Assembly: GCF_001885585.1 (NCBI RefSeq)
Contig: NZ_LSRP01000107.1
Coordinates: 1-64,000 of the forward strand
From: Pararhizobium antarcticum
GTDB lineage: Bacteria; Pseudomonadota; Alphaproteobacteria; Rhizobiales; Rhizobiaceae
DNA: 64,000 nt
Reading direction: 5' to 3'
Every line of letters begins with the position of its first letter. Positions within the stretch are counted from its first letter, which is position 1. The position numbers and the translations under genes were made by a program. This document shows, in pieces, positions 39,101-48,627 of this stretch. The notes beneath the pieces are model-generated. The model worked only from the letters and a program-made list of their open reading frames with translations, did no database searches and had not been told where the DNA came from.

Positions 39101-39954
39101 GGTCCGGTCTCCACCGTCAGCCGGGCCCGGCGCCGGGCCGCCAGCATGCCGTGCTTCGGCGCGAAAAGGAACGCAGCGAGGAAAACGAGGGTCTGCAGGC
39201 AGACGATGATGCCGCCGGTGGCTCCGTCGAGAAAATAGCTGACATAGGCGCCGACGAAGCTGGTGATCGCGCCGATCGCCACCGCAATGATCAAAAGCCG
39301 CGGAAAGCGGTCGGTGAGCAGATAGGCCGTCGCTCCCGGAGTAACGACCATGCAGATCACCAGAAAAGCGCCGACGGTCTGAAGGGCGGCAACGGTAGAG
39401 GCGGATAGGAGCGTGAAAAACAGGATCTTCAGGGCCGTCGGATTGAGACCGATCGAACGGGCATGGGTTTCATCGAAGAACACGACCATCAGGTCCTTCC
39501 ATTTGACCAGTAGTATAGCCAGCGAGACGATCCCGATTGCAGCGAGCTGCAGCGTATCCTCCGGCGTGATGGCAAGGACATTGCCGAGCACGATGGTCTG
39601 GATGTTGACGGACATCGGAGACAGCGATGCCATGAACAGGCCCAGGCCAAAGAAGGAGGAAAAGATCAGGCCGATGATGGCATCCTCCTTCAGCTTGGTG
39701 CGCTGGTTGAGAAACAGCATCGCCGCGGCGGCAAGACCGCCGGAGAAAAATGCACCGATCGAAAACGGCAGGCCGATCATGTAGGCCCCTGCGACGCCGG
39801 GAACGATCGCATGCGAAAGCGCATCACCGATCAGCGACCAGCCCTTGAGCATGAGGTAGCAGGAAAGAAAGGCGCAAACGCCACCGACGAGCGCGCAGAC
39901 CCACATGGCGTTGACCATGTAGTTGTAGGTGAAAGGTTCGAGCAGCAGCGCCAT
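39097..39954 (-). CDS. sitC: Manganese/iron ABC transporter permease SitC
   Basis: The 285-residue paralogue of SitD, in the ABC-3 permease family, with SLIGDALSHAIVPGVAGAYMIGLP near residues 50-70 and about eight membrane segments. Start and stop overlap sitB by one base and sitD by four, so the operon is translated as a unit. Equal length and the shared motif show that the two permeases arose by duplication. Confidence 0.93.
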   Translation of the reverse strand: MALLLEPFTYNYMVNAMWVCALVGGVCAFLSCYLMLKGWSLIGDALSHAIVPGVAGAYMIGLPFSIGAFFSGGLAAAAMLFLNQRTKLKEDAIIGLIFSSFFGLGLFMASLSPMSVNIQTIVLGNVLAITPEDTLQLAAIGIVSLAILLVKWKDLMVVFFDETHARSIGLNPTALKILFFTLLSASTVAALQTVGAFLVICMVVTPGATAYLLTDRFPRLLIIAVAIGAITSFVGAYVSYFLDGATGGIIVCLQTLVFLAAFLFAPKHGMLAARRRARLTVETGP

Positions 39955-40853
39955 CAGTCGCGACCGCCGCTAGCGCTGCCAGCTCCGTCGTCCTGGTAGA
40001 GGACCAGGGGACGTTCGTCATCGCTGAGGAACCCGGTCGGCCGATGGGCGCCGCCGTTTGGACCATTCAGCACGAAATGTCGCAGGACACCGCCAAAGGT
40101 CTTTTCGAGATTGGCCTGGGTAAAGGTCTCGTTCGTCGGACCATAGGCAAGGACCGTGCCCTTGATCAGCACGGTGCGATCGCAGAATTCCGGCACGCTG
40201 CCGAGATTGTGCGTGGACACAAGCATCACCCTGCCCTCGTCGCGCAAGGACTGCAGCAAGCCAACGATGGCGTCTTCCGTCTTGACGTCGACGCCGGTAA
40301 AGGGCTCGTCGAGGAGGATCATCCGCCCGTCCTGGGCAAGGGCGCGCGCCAGGAAAACACGTTTTTTCTGGCCACCGGAAAGTTCGCCGATCTGCCGCTT
40401 CCGGTATTCGCTCATGCCAACCCGCTCTAGGGCCGTCGAGACCGCCTCCCGGTCAGCGGCCTTGGCGATCCGCAACATGCCCATATGGCCGTAGCGCCCC
40501 ATCATGACGACGTCCTCGACCAGCACGGGAAAGTTCCAGTCGACGTCCTCGCTCTGCGGCACATAGGCGACCAGGTTCTTCTTCAGCGCCTGCTCCACCG
40601 GCAGTCCGAGAATGCGGATGTCACCCTTGGCGAGGCGGACAAAGCCCATGATCGCCTTGAACAACGTCGACTTGCCGGACCCGTTGACGCCGACCAGCGC
40701 GGTGATCGTGCCGGTGGGAATTTCGAAGCTGACATTCCGCAAGGCGGTATGTCCATTGCGATAGGTGACGGACGCGTCGCGCACGACCAGTCCGGGATTG
40801 CCCTCTGCATCCGAAGGCGCGGGTGTTGCCAAACCTGTGACGTTGGCATTCAT
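39954..40853 (-). CDS. sitB: Manganese/iron ABC transporter ATP-binding protein SitB
   Basis: A 299-residue ABC ATPase with Walker [12 protein letters not shown], signature [13 protein letters not shown] and Walker [14 protein letters not shown] tail of about 45 residues (from about residue 250) past the ATPase core is variable. The gene overlaps sitA by 4 bases. It powers uptake through SitC and SitD. Confidence 0.94.
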   Translation of the reverse strand: MNANVTGLATPAPSDAEGNPGLVVRDASVTYRNGHTALRNVSFEIPTGTITALVGVNGSGKSTLFKAIMGFVRLAKGDIRILGLPVEQALKKNLVAYVPQSEDVDWNFPVLVEDVVMMGRYGHMGMLRIAKAADREAVSTALERVGMSEYRKRQIGELSGGQKKRVFLARALAQDGRMILLDEPFTGVDVKTEDAIVGLLQSLRDEGRVMLVSTHNLGSVPEFCDRTVLIKGTVLAYGPTNETFTQANLEKTFGGVLRHFVLNGPNGGAHRPTGFLSDDERPLVLYQDDGAGSASGGRD

Positions 40854-41767
40854 TGCGATGTTCCCTGGGCCAGGCCCTTTTCCACGGTGTCCGACGTCAC
40901 CCGCAGCAGATCGAGATAGGTCGGCACAGGTCCATCGGCCTCACTCAACGAATCGACATAAAGCACGCCGCCGTAAAGCGCGCCGGTTTCGCGGGCGACC
41001 TGGCGGGCAGGCTTGTCGGAAATCGTGCTCTCGCTGAACACAGCGCCGATCTTGTTGGCCCTGATGCCATCAATCACCTTGCGCACCTGCTGCGGCGTAC
41101 CTTGCTGGTCGGCATTGATCGGCCAGAGATAGAGTTCCTGGAGGCCGAAATCCCGGGCCAGATAGGCGAAAGCCCCCTCGCTCGACACCAGCCAGCGCTT
41201 GTTCTGCGGGATAGCCTCGAGCTTCTGGCGAATCGGCGCGATGGTCGCCTTGATCGTTTCCTTGTAGGCGCTCGCATTGGCGGCATAGGTGTCTGCATTC
41301 GCCGGATCGTATTTGGCCAGCGCATCGCGGATATTGTCCACGTAGATCAGCGCATTGTCCGGGGACATCCAGGCATGGGGATTGGGTTTGCCTTCATAGG
41401 GGCCCTCGACGATGCTCATCGGCTCGATCCCCGTTGAAACGACGACACTCGGAACGTCGCGCAGGTTCTGGAAGAATTTTTCAAACCAGAGTTCGAGGTT
41501 GAGGCCGTTCCAGAGGATCAGCTGTGCGCCCTGTGCCCGCTGGATATCGCCGGGTGTCGGCGAGTAATTGTGGATTTCCGCGCCTGGTTTGGTGATCGAT
41601 TCGACGATGGCAGCGTCGCCCGCCACGTTTTTCGCCATGTCGGCAATGATGGTGAAGGTCGTCGCCACCTTGAATTTTTCCTGCGCGACTGCCGCCCCTC
41701 CGCTCAGGCACAGCGCCAGTGCGCCAGCCATTCCGATGAACATATGCTGCATGGAGCGAAAAGGCAT
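40850..41767 (-). CDS. sitA: Periplasmic manganese/iron-binding protein SitA
   Basis: A 305-residue cluster 9 (ZnuA/PsaA-type) binding protein with signal peptide (cleavage near AAVAQ-EKF at about residue 29). Expected metal ligands are visible: His in [11 protein letters not shown], His in [10 protein letters not shown], Glu in [10 protein letters not shown] and Asp in [10 protein letters not shown]. This set, with two His and two acids, favours Mn(II) or Fe(II) over zinc. The start at 41767 ([15 protein letters not shown]) lies downstream of the promoter and operator. It heads the sitABCD operon. Confidence 0.94.
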   Translation of the reverse strand: MPFRSMQHMFIGMAGALALCLSGGAAVAQEKFKVATTFTIIADMAKNVAGDAAIVESITKPGAEIHNYSPTPGDIQRAQGAQLILWNGLNLELWFEKFFQNLRDVPSVVVSTGIEPMSIVEGPYEGKPNPHAWMSPDNALIYVDNIRDALAKYDPANADTYAANASAYKETIKATIAPIRQKLEAIPQNKRWLVSSEGAFAYLARDFGLQELYLWPINADQQGTPQQVRKVIDGIRANKIGAVFSESTISDKPARQVARETGALYGGVLYVDSLSEADGPVPTYLDLLRVTSDTVEKGLAQGTSQ

Positions 41768-41782
41768 TGTGGCGAACTTCCT

Positions 41783-41834
41783 TGTTGCGAATGAGTTGCA
41801 ACAGCATCTATAGCCGGCCTGAAGTTTTTTGCAA
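41783..41834 (-). promoter_or_regulatory. sitA promoter with candidate Mur operator
   Basis: On the minus strand TTGCAA (plus 41829-41834) and TATAGA (plus 41807-41812) are 16 bases apart. Just downstream lies a dyad, TGTTGC-N9-GCAACA (41783-41803). The core ttgcgaatgagttgcaa resembles the Mur-responsive sequences described for rhizobial sitA promoters. A repressor bound there would cover the transcription start, in line with manganese-dependent repression by the Mur protein encoded at 37753-38202. Confidence 0.55.
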
Positions 41835-41925
41835 GGGCAACGAAGTCGCACAAGGCGTGCCGTCTGCGATGATCGGCGTCGTCCCGGGTGATCGGGCCTC
41901 GCTCAACTGCAAATGCCGATTGCTC

Positions 41926-44900
41926 TCACTGGAACTCGAAGATGCTGCGGAAGACGCCCGGTGCGATGAGCGACAGCGGGTTGATCGTCAGTTGTGGCTT
42001 CTTGTAGGGACCATCCAGCTTGAAGGTGATGCCCAGCAGGCCGCGATCGCGACCATTTCCAAGGATCGCGCCGATCAGCGGCAGTTCGCCGAACAGCCGG
42101 TTCAGGCCATAGGCCGGCATGAATGTGCCTGTCATGGCCATATTGCCCCTGGCATCATGGACGGTCCCCTGGAACGTCGCGCCGATATCGGTGCCGCGCA
42201 CCACACCACGATCGACACGCACCGAACCCGGATCGAGCAGAAGTTCGGCAAAGCCGCGTTCAAAACGGGCGGTACTGACATCGATGTCGCGCTTGACAGC
42301 CTGGTTGAGGCTGCGCCCGTTGGCGTCGGCCGGCGTCGAAACCATGGATTTCAGCCGGTCTTCGTCAACAAGGGTAAAGTTCCGGATATCGACGGCACCC
42401 CGCCAGGACCCGGCGCCGCGGTCGCGCAGTTTCAGGTTGAGAAGACCGCCGCGCATATTGCTGTAGATGTCCGCAAAGCGCGCCAGCGAAGCGGCATCGC
42501 CGCTGGTCAGCTCCAGCGTGTTGTCCGCCGCCCCGCCGACAAGTTTGGCAACAACCGCCTGGCCACTGTCGGTGATCGCCGACAGGTCTAGCCCACGGAT
42601 CTCGCGGCCGCGGGCCTTGTAGGTAAATTTGACACTCGACAGGGTTTCGTTGTGAAAGCCCTGGACCTGATCAAGACGCGCCTCGATCGTGACGCTCTTG
42701 CCATCTCCCGCAGCCTTGGCGCTCTCCGACGGCCGGCGCAATTGCTCGATCACCGGCCGGACATCGGCGGATGAGCCCTGGACATCCATGCTGTAGCCAC
42801 CCTTCTGCCGGGCAACATTGACGGCGTAATTGTCGCCGGCCGCGAGACGCACCGATGTAAAGCGAGCCGTATGCAAGCCGGCTTTGTCGATCTGCATCTG
42901 GCCGCGCGCACCGAACCCGTCACCGGACAGGGAAAAATCACTGATCGTTGTCGTACCGTCCCGTGTCGCTGCCGAGAATTCCGCCTTGGCTCCGATCCCC
43001 GGTCCTTTCGACCAGCCGACCCAGGGAAAGGAAAGGGAGGCACGGGCAAGATCCAGCGACACGGTCTGCGTGTCCGTCTCGTCGATCGAGAGATTCACAC
43101 CGACCGAACCCTCGACAATGCCTGACAAAGCCGGTGCAATTTTTCGCACAGCATCGCCGTTCAGCGTACCCGATATCTCTCTCTTCCGCTTGACGCGGCT
43201 TTCCGCCCCGACGGGTTCGACGACGGCAAGCGTCATGGGCATGCCGTCAATCATGGCTTTGGAATCCAGGACAGCCTGGTTCTGATCAACCCGCAACGTG
43301 CCTCGGATATCCGAAATGTCACGCCCGGCAATCTGCTTGTTCAAGGTCACGCCATTCAGGACCATCTCCGTCTGCCATTGTGGCGGCGGCGGTTTCTGCG
43401 CCATGACGAGACCGAAGCGGGCGCCGACCAGCGCCGTCATCGGGCCGGAAAAATCCTCCACCTTGAAAGATGTACGCTGCAGCGCACGGATCGGCCGATA
43501 ACTGACCAGTTCGGCGATGGCATCCGCCTCACCCGCGACCTCGACCTTCATTTCCGCCATCAGCGGCTTTTCATGCACATCCGGCAGTTGGAAATTGCCG
43601 CCGGCCAGGCGCACAGCCCGGCCGGACGGGAAATAGGCCGTCCCGCCCTTGATCTCGACATCCATGGACTCGCCCCTGAGCGTCAAGCGCCCCGAGGCGT
43701 CGCGCAGCGGTGGAATGTCTCCGGCGAGACTGACCCGCGCGTCCTCGATATCGAAACTGACATTCAGTTCGCCACCACTGAGTTGCAGCGGACCGACGTT
43801 GTTGCTGATCCGGCCCTGGGGAAGGAAAACCTCTAGCCTCGCATTGCGCGCGATGCCACCATAGACGTTGGCGATCACCCATCGACGCGCATTCTTGCCG
43901 ATCCACCATGGCCAGAGTTGTTTGACGGCCGCAGATTGCACACGGTCTGTGAGCCCGACAAAGCTGATCTGCGGCGATGTTTCGCCAAAAGTCATCGCCA
44001 GCGAACCGGCAATAGAGCCCATGGCGCTGGAAACCGTTAATTCGTCGAACAGCAGTTCATGGCTGGCCGTGAGAAAATGTCCCCGCGCCTTGGCGTCGAA
44101 AATCAACGGTCGATCGGTCACATCTGTGGGCGCGGCGCTGGCCGATTGCAGCAAGAGGTCCAGCACAAAGCCGCTGGGAGCAATCCCGCCAGACGCCTCT
44201 ATGTCGCTGACGGCCCCGGTAAAGGGAAACGACGACCGGCCGAAATTGAGTGCGGACGGAAGAACTTCGATCGAATGCCGTTCAAAATCATAGGCGAGCA
44301 CAATGTCGGATGTTTTCAGGTCGGAGGTCAGCCCACCGGCGTGAAACAGGCCTTCACCGATCTGCGCCTTGATCTGCATGGAGGGCTTCGTGCCGTCGCC
44401 GGCACGAATGGCATTGATGCTGAGGTCGGCGCCAGAAACGATCCCGAAAGCCTGTTCAGGCCCGGTTTGCGGGCGATAGAGGAAAGGCGTCAGCGGCATA
44501 CTCGTGCCGCTGCCCGCCAGACTGACGATTCGTCCATCCTTGCTGGCCGCTTCGAGCGTCAACGCGCTGGCTTCGCCGGCAATCTGGACCTGGCCGGAAA
44601 TCTGCATCGAACCGTCGCGCGCCCGATTGAAGTCGAGTGCTTCGATGACAACAGGAATAACGCGCGCACGTGGTCCGGCAAACGAGAGTTTCACGTCGGA
44701 GATCCGCACAACCTGTGTGTTGCTGCGGGCGATCAGTTGCGAAATGCGATCGATCTGCGCGAACACACCTTCGAGCCCCTCGCCGACCTTGGCGATGCGC
44801 AGGGCCGTCAGATCGATTGGCCGGCCCTGCGGCAGCAGCGCCGGGTCGAGCATCACGCCGTCCGCCTCGAGCCGGGAGACAGCGACCCTGCCGCGCAGCA

Positions 44901-45324
44901 AGGCCAGAGCATCCAGTTCGATCGATACGGACTCCGTCGTGACCAGTCGCTTGTTGGAGAGGTTTACAACCAGTGCCACATTTTGCGCTTTCAGCGCCAG
45001 CGCGCCGCTCATCGTCAGCCGCAACACGGTGCTTTCGACATCGGCGTGATAGGCGTCGCCCAGTGCGGCATTCAATGCCTTTTGCGCGCGGGCATTCAAG
45101 GTCGCATCAAGTGCGCCACTTTCGATCGTTGCCAAAAGGCCGGCAAACAGAAACACCCCGACCATCGCCAGATAGATGATACCCTTGCAGACACGCCAGA
45201 TCCGTCCGCGCGGCGGCGGTGCATACAGGATGCAGGGATCATGCGCCTGCGCCGACGGCAACGAATGCAGCGCAACAATATCTTGCTTGCGAAAGCTGAC
45301 CTTTTCGCTGGGTATTTCGTTCAT
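41926..45324 (-). CDS. Large AsmA-like / DUF3971 inner-membrane-anchored protein
   Basis: A 1132-residue protein with one membrane helix at about residues 48-68 (GIIYLAMVGVFLFAGLLATI). The rest is a very long periplasmic part rich in beta strands. It matches the AsmA-like family with DUF3971 in the middle and an AsmA C-terminal-like region ending near FMPAYGLNRLFGELPLIGAI and GRDRGLLGITFKLDGPYKKP. By analogy with YhdP and TamB it may form a groove that carries phospholipids between membranes. The start at 45324 (MNEIPSEKVSFRKQDIVAL) gives a cytoplasmic tail of about 47 residues. It is monocistronic. Confidence 0.82.
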   Translation of the reverse strand: MNEIPSEKVSFRKQDIVALHSLPSAQAHDPCILYAPPPRGRIWRVCKGIIYLAMVGVFLFAGLLATIESGALDATLNARAQKALNAALGDAYHADVESTVLRLTMSGALALKAQNVALVVNLSNKRLVTTESVSIELDALALLRGRVAVSRLEADGVMLDPALLPQGRPIDLTALRIAKVGEGLEGVFAQIDRISQLIARSNTQVVRISDVKLSFAGPRARVIPVVIEALDFNRARDGSMQISGQVQIAGEASALTLEAASKDGRIVSLAGSGTSMPLTPFLYRPQTGPEQAFGIVSGADLSINAIRAGDGTKPSMQIKAQIGEGLFHAGGLTSDLKTSDIVLAYDFERHSIEVLPSALNFGRSSFPFTGAVSDIEASGGIAPSGFVLDLLLQSASAAPTDVTDRPLIFDAKARGHFLTASHELLFDELTVSSAMGSIAGSLAMTFGETSPQISFVGLTDRVQSAAVKQLWPWWIGKNARRWVIANVYGGIARNARLEVFLPQGRISNNVGPLQLSGGELNVSFDIEDARVSLAGDIPPLRDASGRLTLRGESMDVEIKGGTAYFPSGRAVRLAGGNFQLPDVHEKPLMAEMKVEVAGEADAIAELVSYRPIRALQRTSFKVEDFSGPMTALVGARFGLVMAQKPPPPQWQTEMVLNGVTLNKQIAGRDISDIRGTLRVDQNQAVLDSKAMIDGMPMTLAVVEPVGAESRVKRKREISGTLNGDAVRKIAPALSGIVEGSVGVNLSIDETDTQTVSLDLARASLSFPWVGWSKGPGIGAKAEFSAATRDGTTTISDFSLSGDGFGARGQMQIDKAGLHTARFTSVRLAAGDNYAVNVARQKGGYSMDVQGSSADVRPVIEQLRRPSESAKAAGDGKSVTIEARLDQVQGFHNETLSSVKFTYKARGREIRGLDLSAITDSGQAVVAKLVGGAADNTLELTSGDAASLARFADIYSNMRGGLLNLKLRDRGAGSWRGAVDIRNFTLVDEDRLKSMVSTPADANGRSLNQAVKRDIDVSTARFERGFAELLLDPGSVRVDRGVVRGTDIGATFQGTVHDARGNMAMTGTFMPAYGLNRLFGELPLIGAILGNGRDRGLLGITFKLDGPYKKPQLTINPLSLIAPGVFRSIFEFQ

Positions 45325-45673
45325 AGAGCCGGTGAGCCTCCCGCAAAATCAAACCCGGACATAGTGCATTCTGCACGTTTCACCATGCCCGAAACCTGTC
45401 CTGCGCCTAAAAACGCCATCCTGGCGCTAACCGGCGCCGGAGATCTTCCGCCGTAGCGACACAACCAACAGGTGGAAACGACCGGCATTCTTTGAAGACA
45501 ATGCCTGGAAACACTAGTCAAACGCCGTGGACTCGGCAATCAAACTCTGGTGCTTGCATCTGATCCCTGTCAAAACGCTGTCGAGATCCGCATTGCATTC
45601 AGACGCGTATGAAATTGCTATCCGGAACCGACATCGTAGAGGCGCTACGATACTGTCCAAGAAAGGAATTTTC
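45325..45673. other. Intergenic region, 349 bases, divergent promoters
   Basis: This space lies between the leftward AsmA-like gene and the rightward bcp gene. It should contain a promoter for each. A short plus-strand frame, starting ATG at 45385 and encoding MPETCPAPKNAILALTGAG, is the tail of an antisense reading frame and has no ribosome site. I see no repeat or RNA structure that I would name. Confidence 0.45.
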
Positions 45674-46141
45674 GTGACCGAACTGACCATTGGCGCATCC
45701 GCCCCTGATTTCACGCTGCCCCGGGACGGGGGCGGAACGGTTTCGCTCGCGGAGTTCAAGGGAAAGGCCGTGGTCCTGTTCTTCTATCCCAAGGACGATA
45801 CAAGTGGGTGCACGGCTGAATCGATCGCCTTCACCAGCCTTGCCGCTGATTTCGAGGCGGCAGGCGCTGTGATCATCGGCTTGTCACCTGATTCGGTGAA
45901 AAGCCACGACAAGTTCGCAAAAAAGCATGCGCTCTCCGTGATCCTGGCATCGGATGAAGAAAAAGCCACGCTGTCAGACTATGGCGTCTGGGTGGAAAAG
46001 AGCATGTACGGCCGAAAATACATGGGTGTCGAACGCACGACGGTTTTGATCGACAAGGACGGAAATCTGGCCAGTGTGTGGCAGAAGGTCAAGGTGCCCG
46101 GCCATGCCGAGGCGGTTCTCGATGCCGCAAAGGCGCTCTGA
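45674..46141 (+). CDS. bcp: Thiol peroxidase Bcp (peroxiredoxin)
   Basis: A 155-residue AhpC/TSA-family peroxiredoxin that reduces hydroperoxides. The peroxidatic cysteine is Cys46 in PKDDTSGCTAES. No other cysteine exists in the protein, so it is a 1-Cys Bcp without the usual resolving cysteine five residues later. The start is GTG at 45674 (VTELTIGASAPDFTLP), with AGGA 6-7 bases upstream. A longer in-frame ATG would add 49 residues of no homology. It is followed after 18 bases by the DUF455 gene. Confidence 0.93.
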   Translation: MTELTIGASAPDFTLPRDGGGTVSLAEFKGKAVVLFFYPKDDTSGCTAESIAFTSLAADFEAAGAVIIGLSPDSVKSHDKFAKKHALSVILASDEEKATLSDYGVWVEKSMYGRKYMGVERTTVLIDKDGNLASVWQKVKVPGHAEAVLDAAKAL

Positions 46142-46159
46142 GCCGTTGACGGGACATCC

Positions 46160-46987
46160 ATGACCGAGCTTCCGGCAATTCGCAGCCTGCGCGACGGTGC
46201 CGCCCGGGCAATCCGGGCGGACGACCTTGATCTGAAGACGGCCCTTGCGCAGGAGACCGCACGACGCTGGACGGAGCGCACTTTGTCGCTGCGCTCCCCG
46301 CTCGATACGACTGTCCCGGACCGACCCGGCCGGCCGGAGCGACCGGCTCTCATTCCGCCCCGACAGGTCGCCAAGCGGGCCTTGACGACCGAGCGGGGAC
46401 GCATTGCACTGATGCACGCGATTGCCCATATCGAACTGAATGCGGTCGATCTCGCGCTCGATATCGTCGCCCGCTTCGTGACGGAACCTGTTCCCAATTC
46501 CTTCTTCGACGGCTGGATGCGCGTGGCTTTCGAGGAGGCCAAGCATTTCCTGATGGTGCGTGACCGTCTGCGGCAGATGGGCGCCGACTACGGCGACCTG
46601 CCGGCGCATGACGGGCTGTGGCAGGCGGCCCATGACACGCGCAATGACCTGACGACGCGGCTGGCGGTGGTGCCGCTCATCCTGGAAGCGCGCGGACTGG
46701 ACGTCACCCCGGCCTTGCAGGCGAAGATGCGCGAGGTCGGCGACCATGACAGCGCCGCGGTGCTCGATGTCATCTATCACGACGAGAAAGGCCATGTGGC
46801 CGTTGGCGCCAAATGGTTCCGCTTCCTCTGTGCGCGGGAAAAACGCGACCCTGCAATCACCTTTCAGGCAATGGTGCGCGCCAATTTTCGCGGACCGCTG
46901 AAGGCGCCATTCAACGACATCGCCCGCGCCGAAGCGGGCCTGACGCCCTCGTTTTATCGGTCCATGACCGCCTCCGTGAACAACTGA
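46160..46987 (+). CDS. DUF455 family ferritin-like protein
   Basis: The 275-residue protein belongs to DUF455, a helical ferritin-like fold related to MiaE. Metal-ligand-like residues are seen in IAHIELNAVDLAL, FEEAKHFLMV and YHDEKGHVAVG, the E...ExxH...E...ExxH pattern of a carboxylate-bridged di-iron centre. A hydroxylase or oxygenase activity is likely, but the substrate is unknown. Two codons for MTEL at 46160 follow the bcp stop by 18 bases, so the two genes are probably cotranscribed. Confidence 0.85.
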   Translation: MTELPAIRSLRDGAARAIRADDLDLKTALAQETARRWTERTLSLRSPLDTTVPDRPGRPERPALIPPRQVAKRALTTERGRIALMHAIAHIELNAVDLALDIVARFVTEPVPNSFFDGWMRVAFEEAKHFLMVRDRLRQMGADYGDLPAHDGLWQAAHDTRNDLTTRLAVVPLILEARGLDVTPALQAKMREVGDHDSAAVLDVIYHDEKGHVAVGAKWFRFLCAREKRDPAITFQAMVRANFRGPLKAPFNDIARAEAGLTPSFYRSMTASVNN

Positions 46988-47089
46988 GAATGGAGGTCGA
47001 ATACCGACAGGAAAGCCTTTATTAACCTTAACAGTGTCTAATCCACCCCCATAAGGACGGCGAGAATCGTAGGTTTCGGGGGTGATTTG

Positions 47090-48463
47090 GTGTCTGCTCA
47101 AACTGAAAGCCGGGTTTTCGGCAAGCGTGCCCAAAAACATGTCATCATTCTCGCCAGCGGCGACCGCGTTCGACATATGACAGTCGAGCCCTGGATGGCC
47201 GCGCTCGTCGTTTGTTTCCTCTGCGTCTTTACCGTCGGCTATTTTGCAGCGACTTCCTATCTTGTGCTGCGCGACGACCTGATCGGCGGCACGATGGCCC
47301 GCCAGGCGCGCATGCAATATGAATATGAAGACCGGATCGCGGCCCTGCGTGCGCAGGTCGATCGCGTCACCAGCCGGCAATTGCTCGACCAGCAGGTGGT
47401 GGAGGAAAAAGTCGAAAAACTGCTCGAGCAGCAGATGGCTCTGTCCTCCCGCCACGGAAAGCTGGGCTCGCTGCTGGAGCGCGCCGAGGATTCCGGGCTT
47501 TCAGAAAGCGAAATACCGATCCCGACCATAAACCCGCAGGCCTATGGCAACCCGCAAGCCCATGACAATGCGCAGGCTTTTGGCAAGCGCGCCGATGCCA
47601 GCGGTGGCGTCAGGGCGATCGAGCGGCTGATGGGGATTGGTGGCACAAAGGCCGACGAAGCGACGACGCTCGCCGCCTATGCACCGGGCGCTGCATCCAG
47701 GTTCGGTCCGCAAGAGACCATGTCGGATCGCGCCGACCGGCTGTTTTCAAAGGTCACGCATTCGCTGAAGGACATCGAGCGTGACCAGGTGGTTCGGATC
47801 CAGGCGCTGACCACGGGCGCCTTCGAGACTGCGGACGCTATCGACACGATCCTTCAAAAGACCGGTATCGAGCCGGGTGAACGTGTCGGGAACGAGACCG
47901 CGACGCTGGAAACCGCTCCGTCCGGTGATACGGCGATGGGCGGCCCCTTCGTCGAGCCGGAAACGACAGAAGCGTTTGACAATTCCCTGGTGGCGCTGGA
48001 CACGGCTCTGGTTCGGCTGGAGCGCGCCCGCACGCAGGCCAAAAGCCTGCCATTCAACAATCCTGCGCCGGCAAGCGACATTACCAGCCGCTTCGGCAAT
48101 CGCCTCGATCCGTTCTTCGGGCGTCTTGCTTTGCATGCGGGCATCGATTTTCGCGCACCTGTGGGCACGACGATCCACGCAACCGGTCCCGGCACGGTGA
48201 TCACCGCCGCACGCACCGGCGGCTACGGCAACATGATCGAAATCGATCACGGCAATGGCATCACCACGCGCTACGCGCATCTCTCCAATATTCTCGTCAA
48301 TGTCGGCGACCGGATTACGGCGGGCGACGCCATCGCAGAGTCTGGCAGCACGGGCCGCTCGACCGGGCCGCATCTGCATTATGAAGTCCGCTTGCACGGC
48401 CAGGCCGTCGACCCGATGCGTTTTCTGAGCGCCGGGCTAAAACTGACGCAATATATCAACTGA
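47090..48463 (+). CDS. Membrane-anchored M23 family peptidase (LytM domain)
   Basis: A 457-residue protein with a short cytoplasmic N-terminus, one membrane helix at about residues 35-58, and a coiled coil at about 75-145. The LytM domain lies at 345-450 with HAGIDFRAPVG and HLHYEVRLHG supplying zinc ligands. Near residues 148-165 three hexapeptides NPQAYG, NPQAHD and NAQAFG follow one another. It probably cuts peptidoglycan cross-links. Its anchor-coil-LytM layout resembles growth-zone peptidases such as RgsM of Sinorhizobium, but orthology is not shown. The start is the GTG at 47090, with GGGG 9 bases upstream; the TTG one codon earlier is possible. Confidence 0.85.
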   Translation: MSAQTESRVFGKRAQKHVIILASGDRVRHMTVEPWMAALVVCFLCVFTVGYFAATSYLVLRDDLIGGTMARQARMQYEYEDRIAALRAQVDRVTSRQLLDQQVVEEKVEKLLEQQMALSSRHGKLGSLLERAEDSGLSESEIPIPTINPQAYGNPQAHDNAQAFGKRADASGGVRAIERLMGIGGTKADEATTLAAYAPGAASRFGPQETMSDRADRLFSKVTHSLKDIERDQVVRIQALTTGAFETADAIDTILQKTGIEPGERVGNETATLETAPSGDTAMGGPFVEPETTEAFDNSLVALDTALVRLERARTQAKSLPFNNPAPASDITSRFGNRLDPFFGRLALHAGIDFRAPVGTTIHATGPGTVITAARTGGYGNMIEIDHGNGITTRYAHLSNILVNVGDRITAGDAIAESGSTGRSTGPHLHYEVRLHGQAVDPMRFLSAGLKLTQYIN

Positions 48464-48525
48464 ACGCCCAAAGCTGCCCTTCACGCTTTCTGTTTACCGT
48501 CCCTCCCCTGAAATGCCCGGTTTTC

Positions 48526-48553
48526 TTGACTTTACTCGGCGTTGGGCTTATGA
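48526..48553 (+). promoter_or_regulatory. Predicted promoter of the DEAD-box helicase gene
   Basis: TTGACT (48526-48531) and TTATGA (48548-48553) are separated by 16 bases, with a leader of about 70 bases to the helicase start. A perfect 12-base palindrome gttcaattgaac lies in that leader at 48594-48605. Pattern match only. Confidence 0.5.
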
Positions 48554-48627
48554 GGCGCAGCGATGGCAGTCAAAGGATTGCCGAGTCACCAGAGTTCAAT
48601 TGAACCGGAACGGAAACAGATTTCCCT

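Noticed and set aside
44059-45456. 465-codon plus-strand open frame opposite the AsmA-like gene
   Set aside because: The composition is that of an antisense frame, and the opposite strand has a well-supported long protein. Its final codons account for the apparent short frame at 45385.
47024-47046. CtrA-like site (ttaacc/ttaac) before the M23 peptidase
   Set aside because: The sequence ttattaaccttaac has TTAA elements but not the TTAA-N7-TTAA spacing of a good CtrA site, so the match is too weak to list as a feature.
45974-47455. 493-codon minus-strand frame across bcp, DUF455 and M23 genes
   Set aside because: It spans three unrelated plus-strand genes and the space between them, which no real gene would do.
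48594-48605. Perfect palindrome gttcaattgaac in the helicase leader
   Set aside because: A 12-base palindrome alone is expected by chance at this window size, and no regulator is known to me for it. It is mentioned only in the promoter entry.
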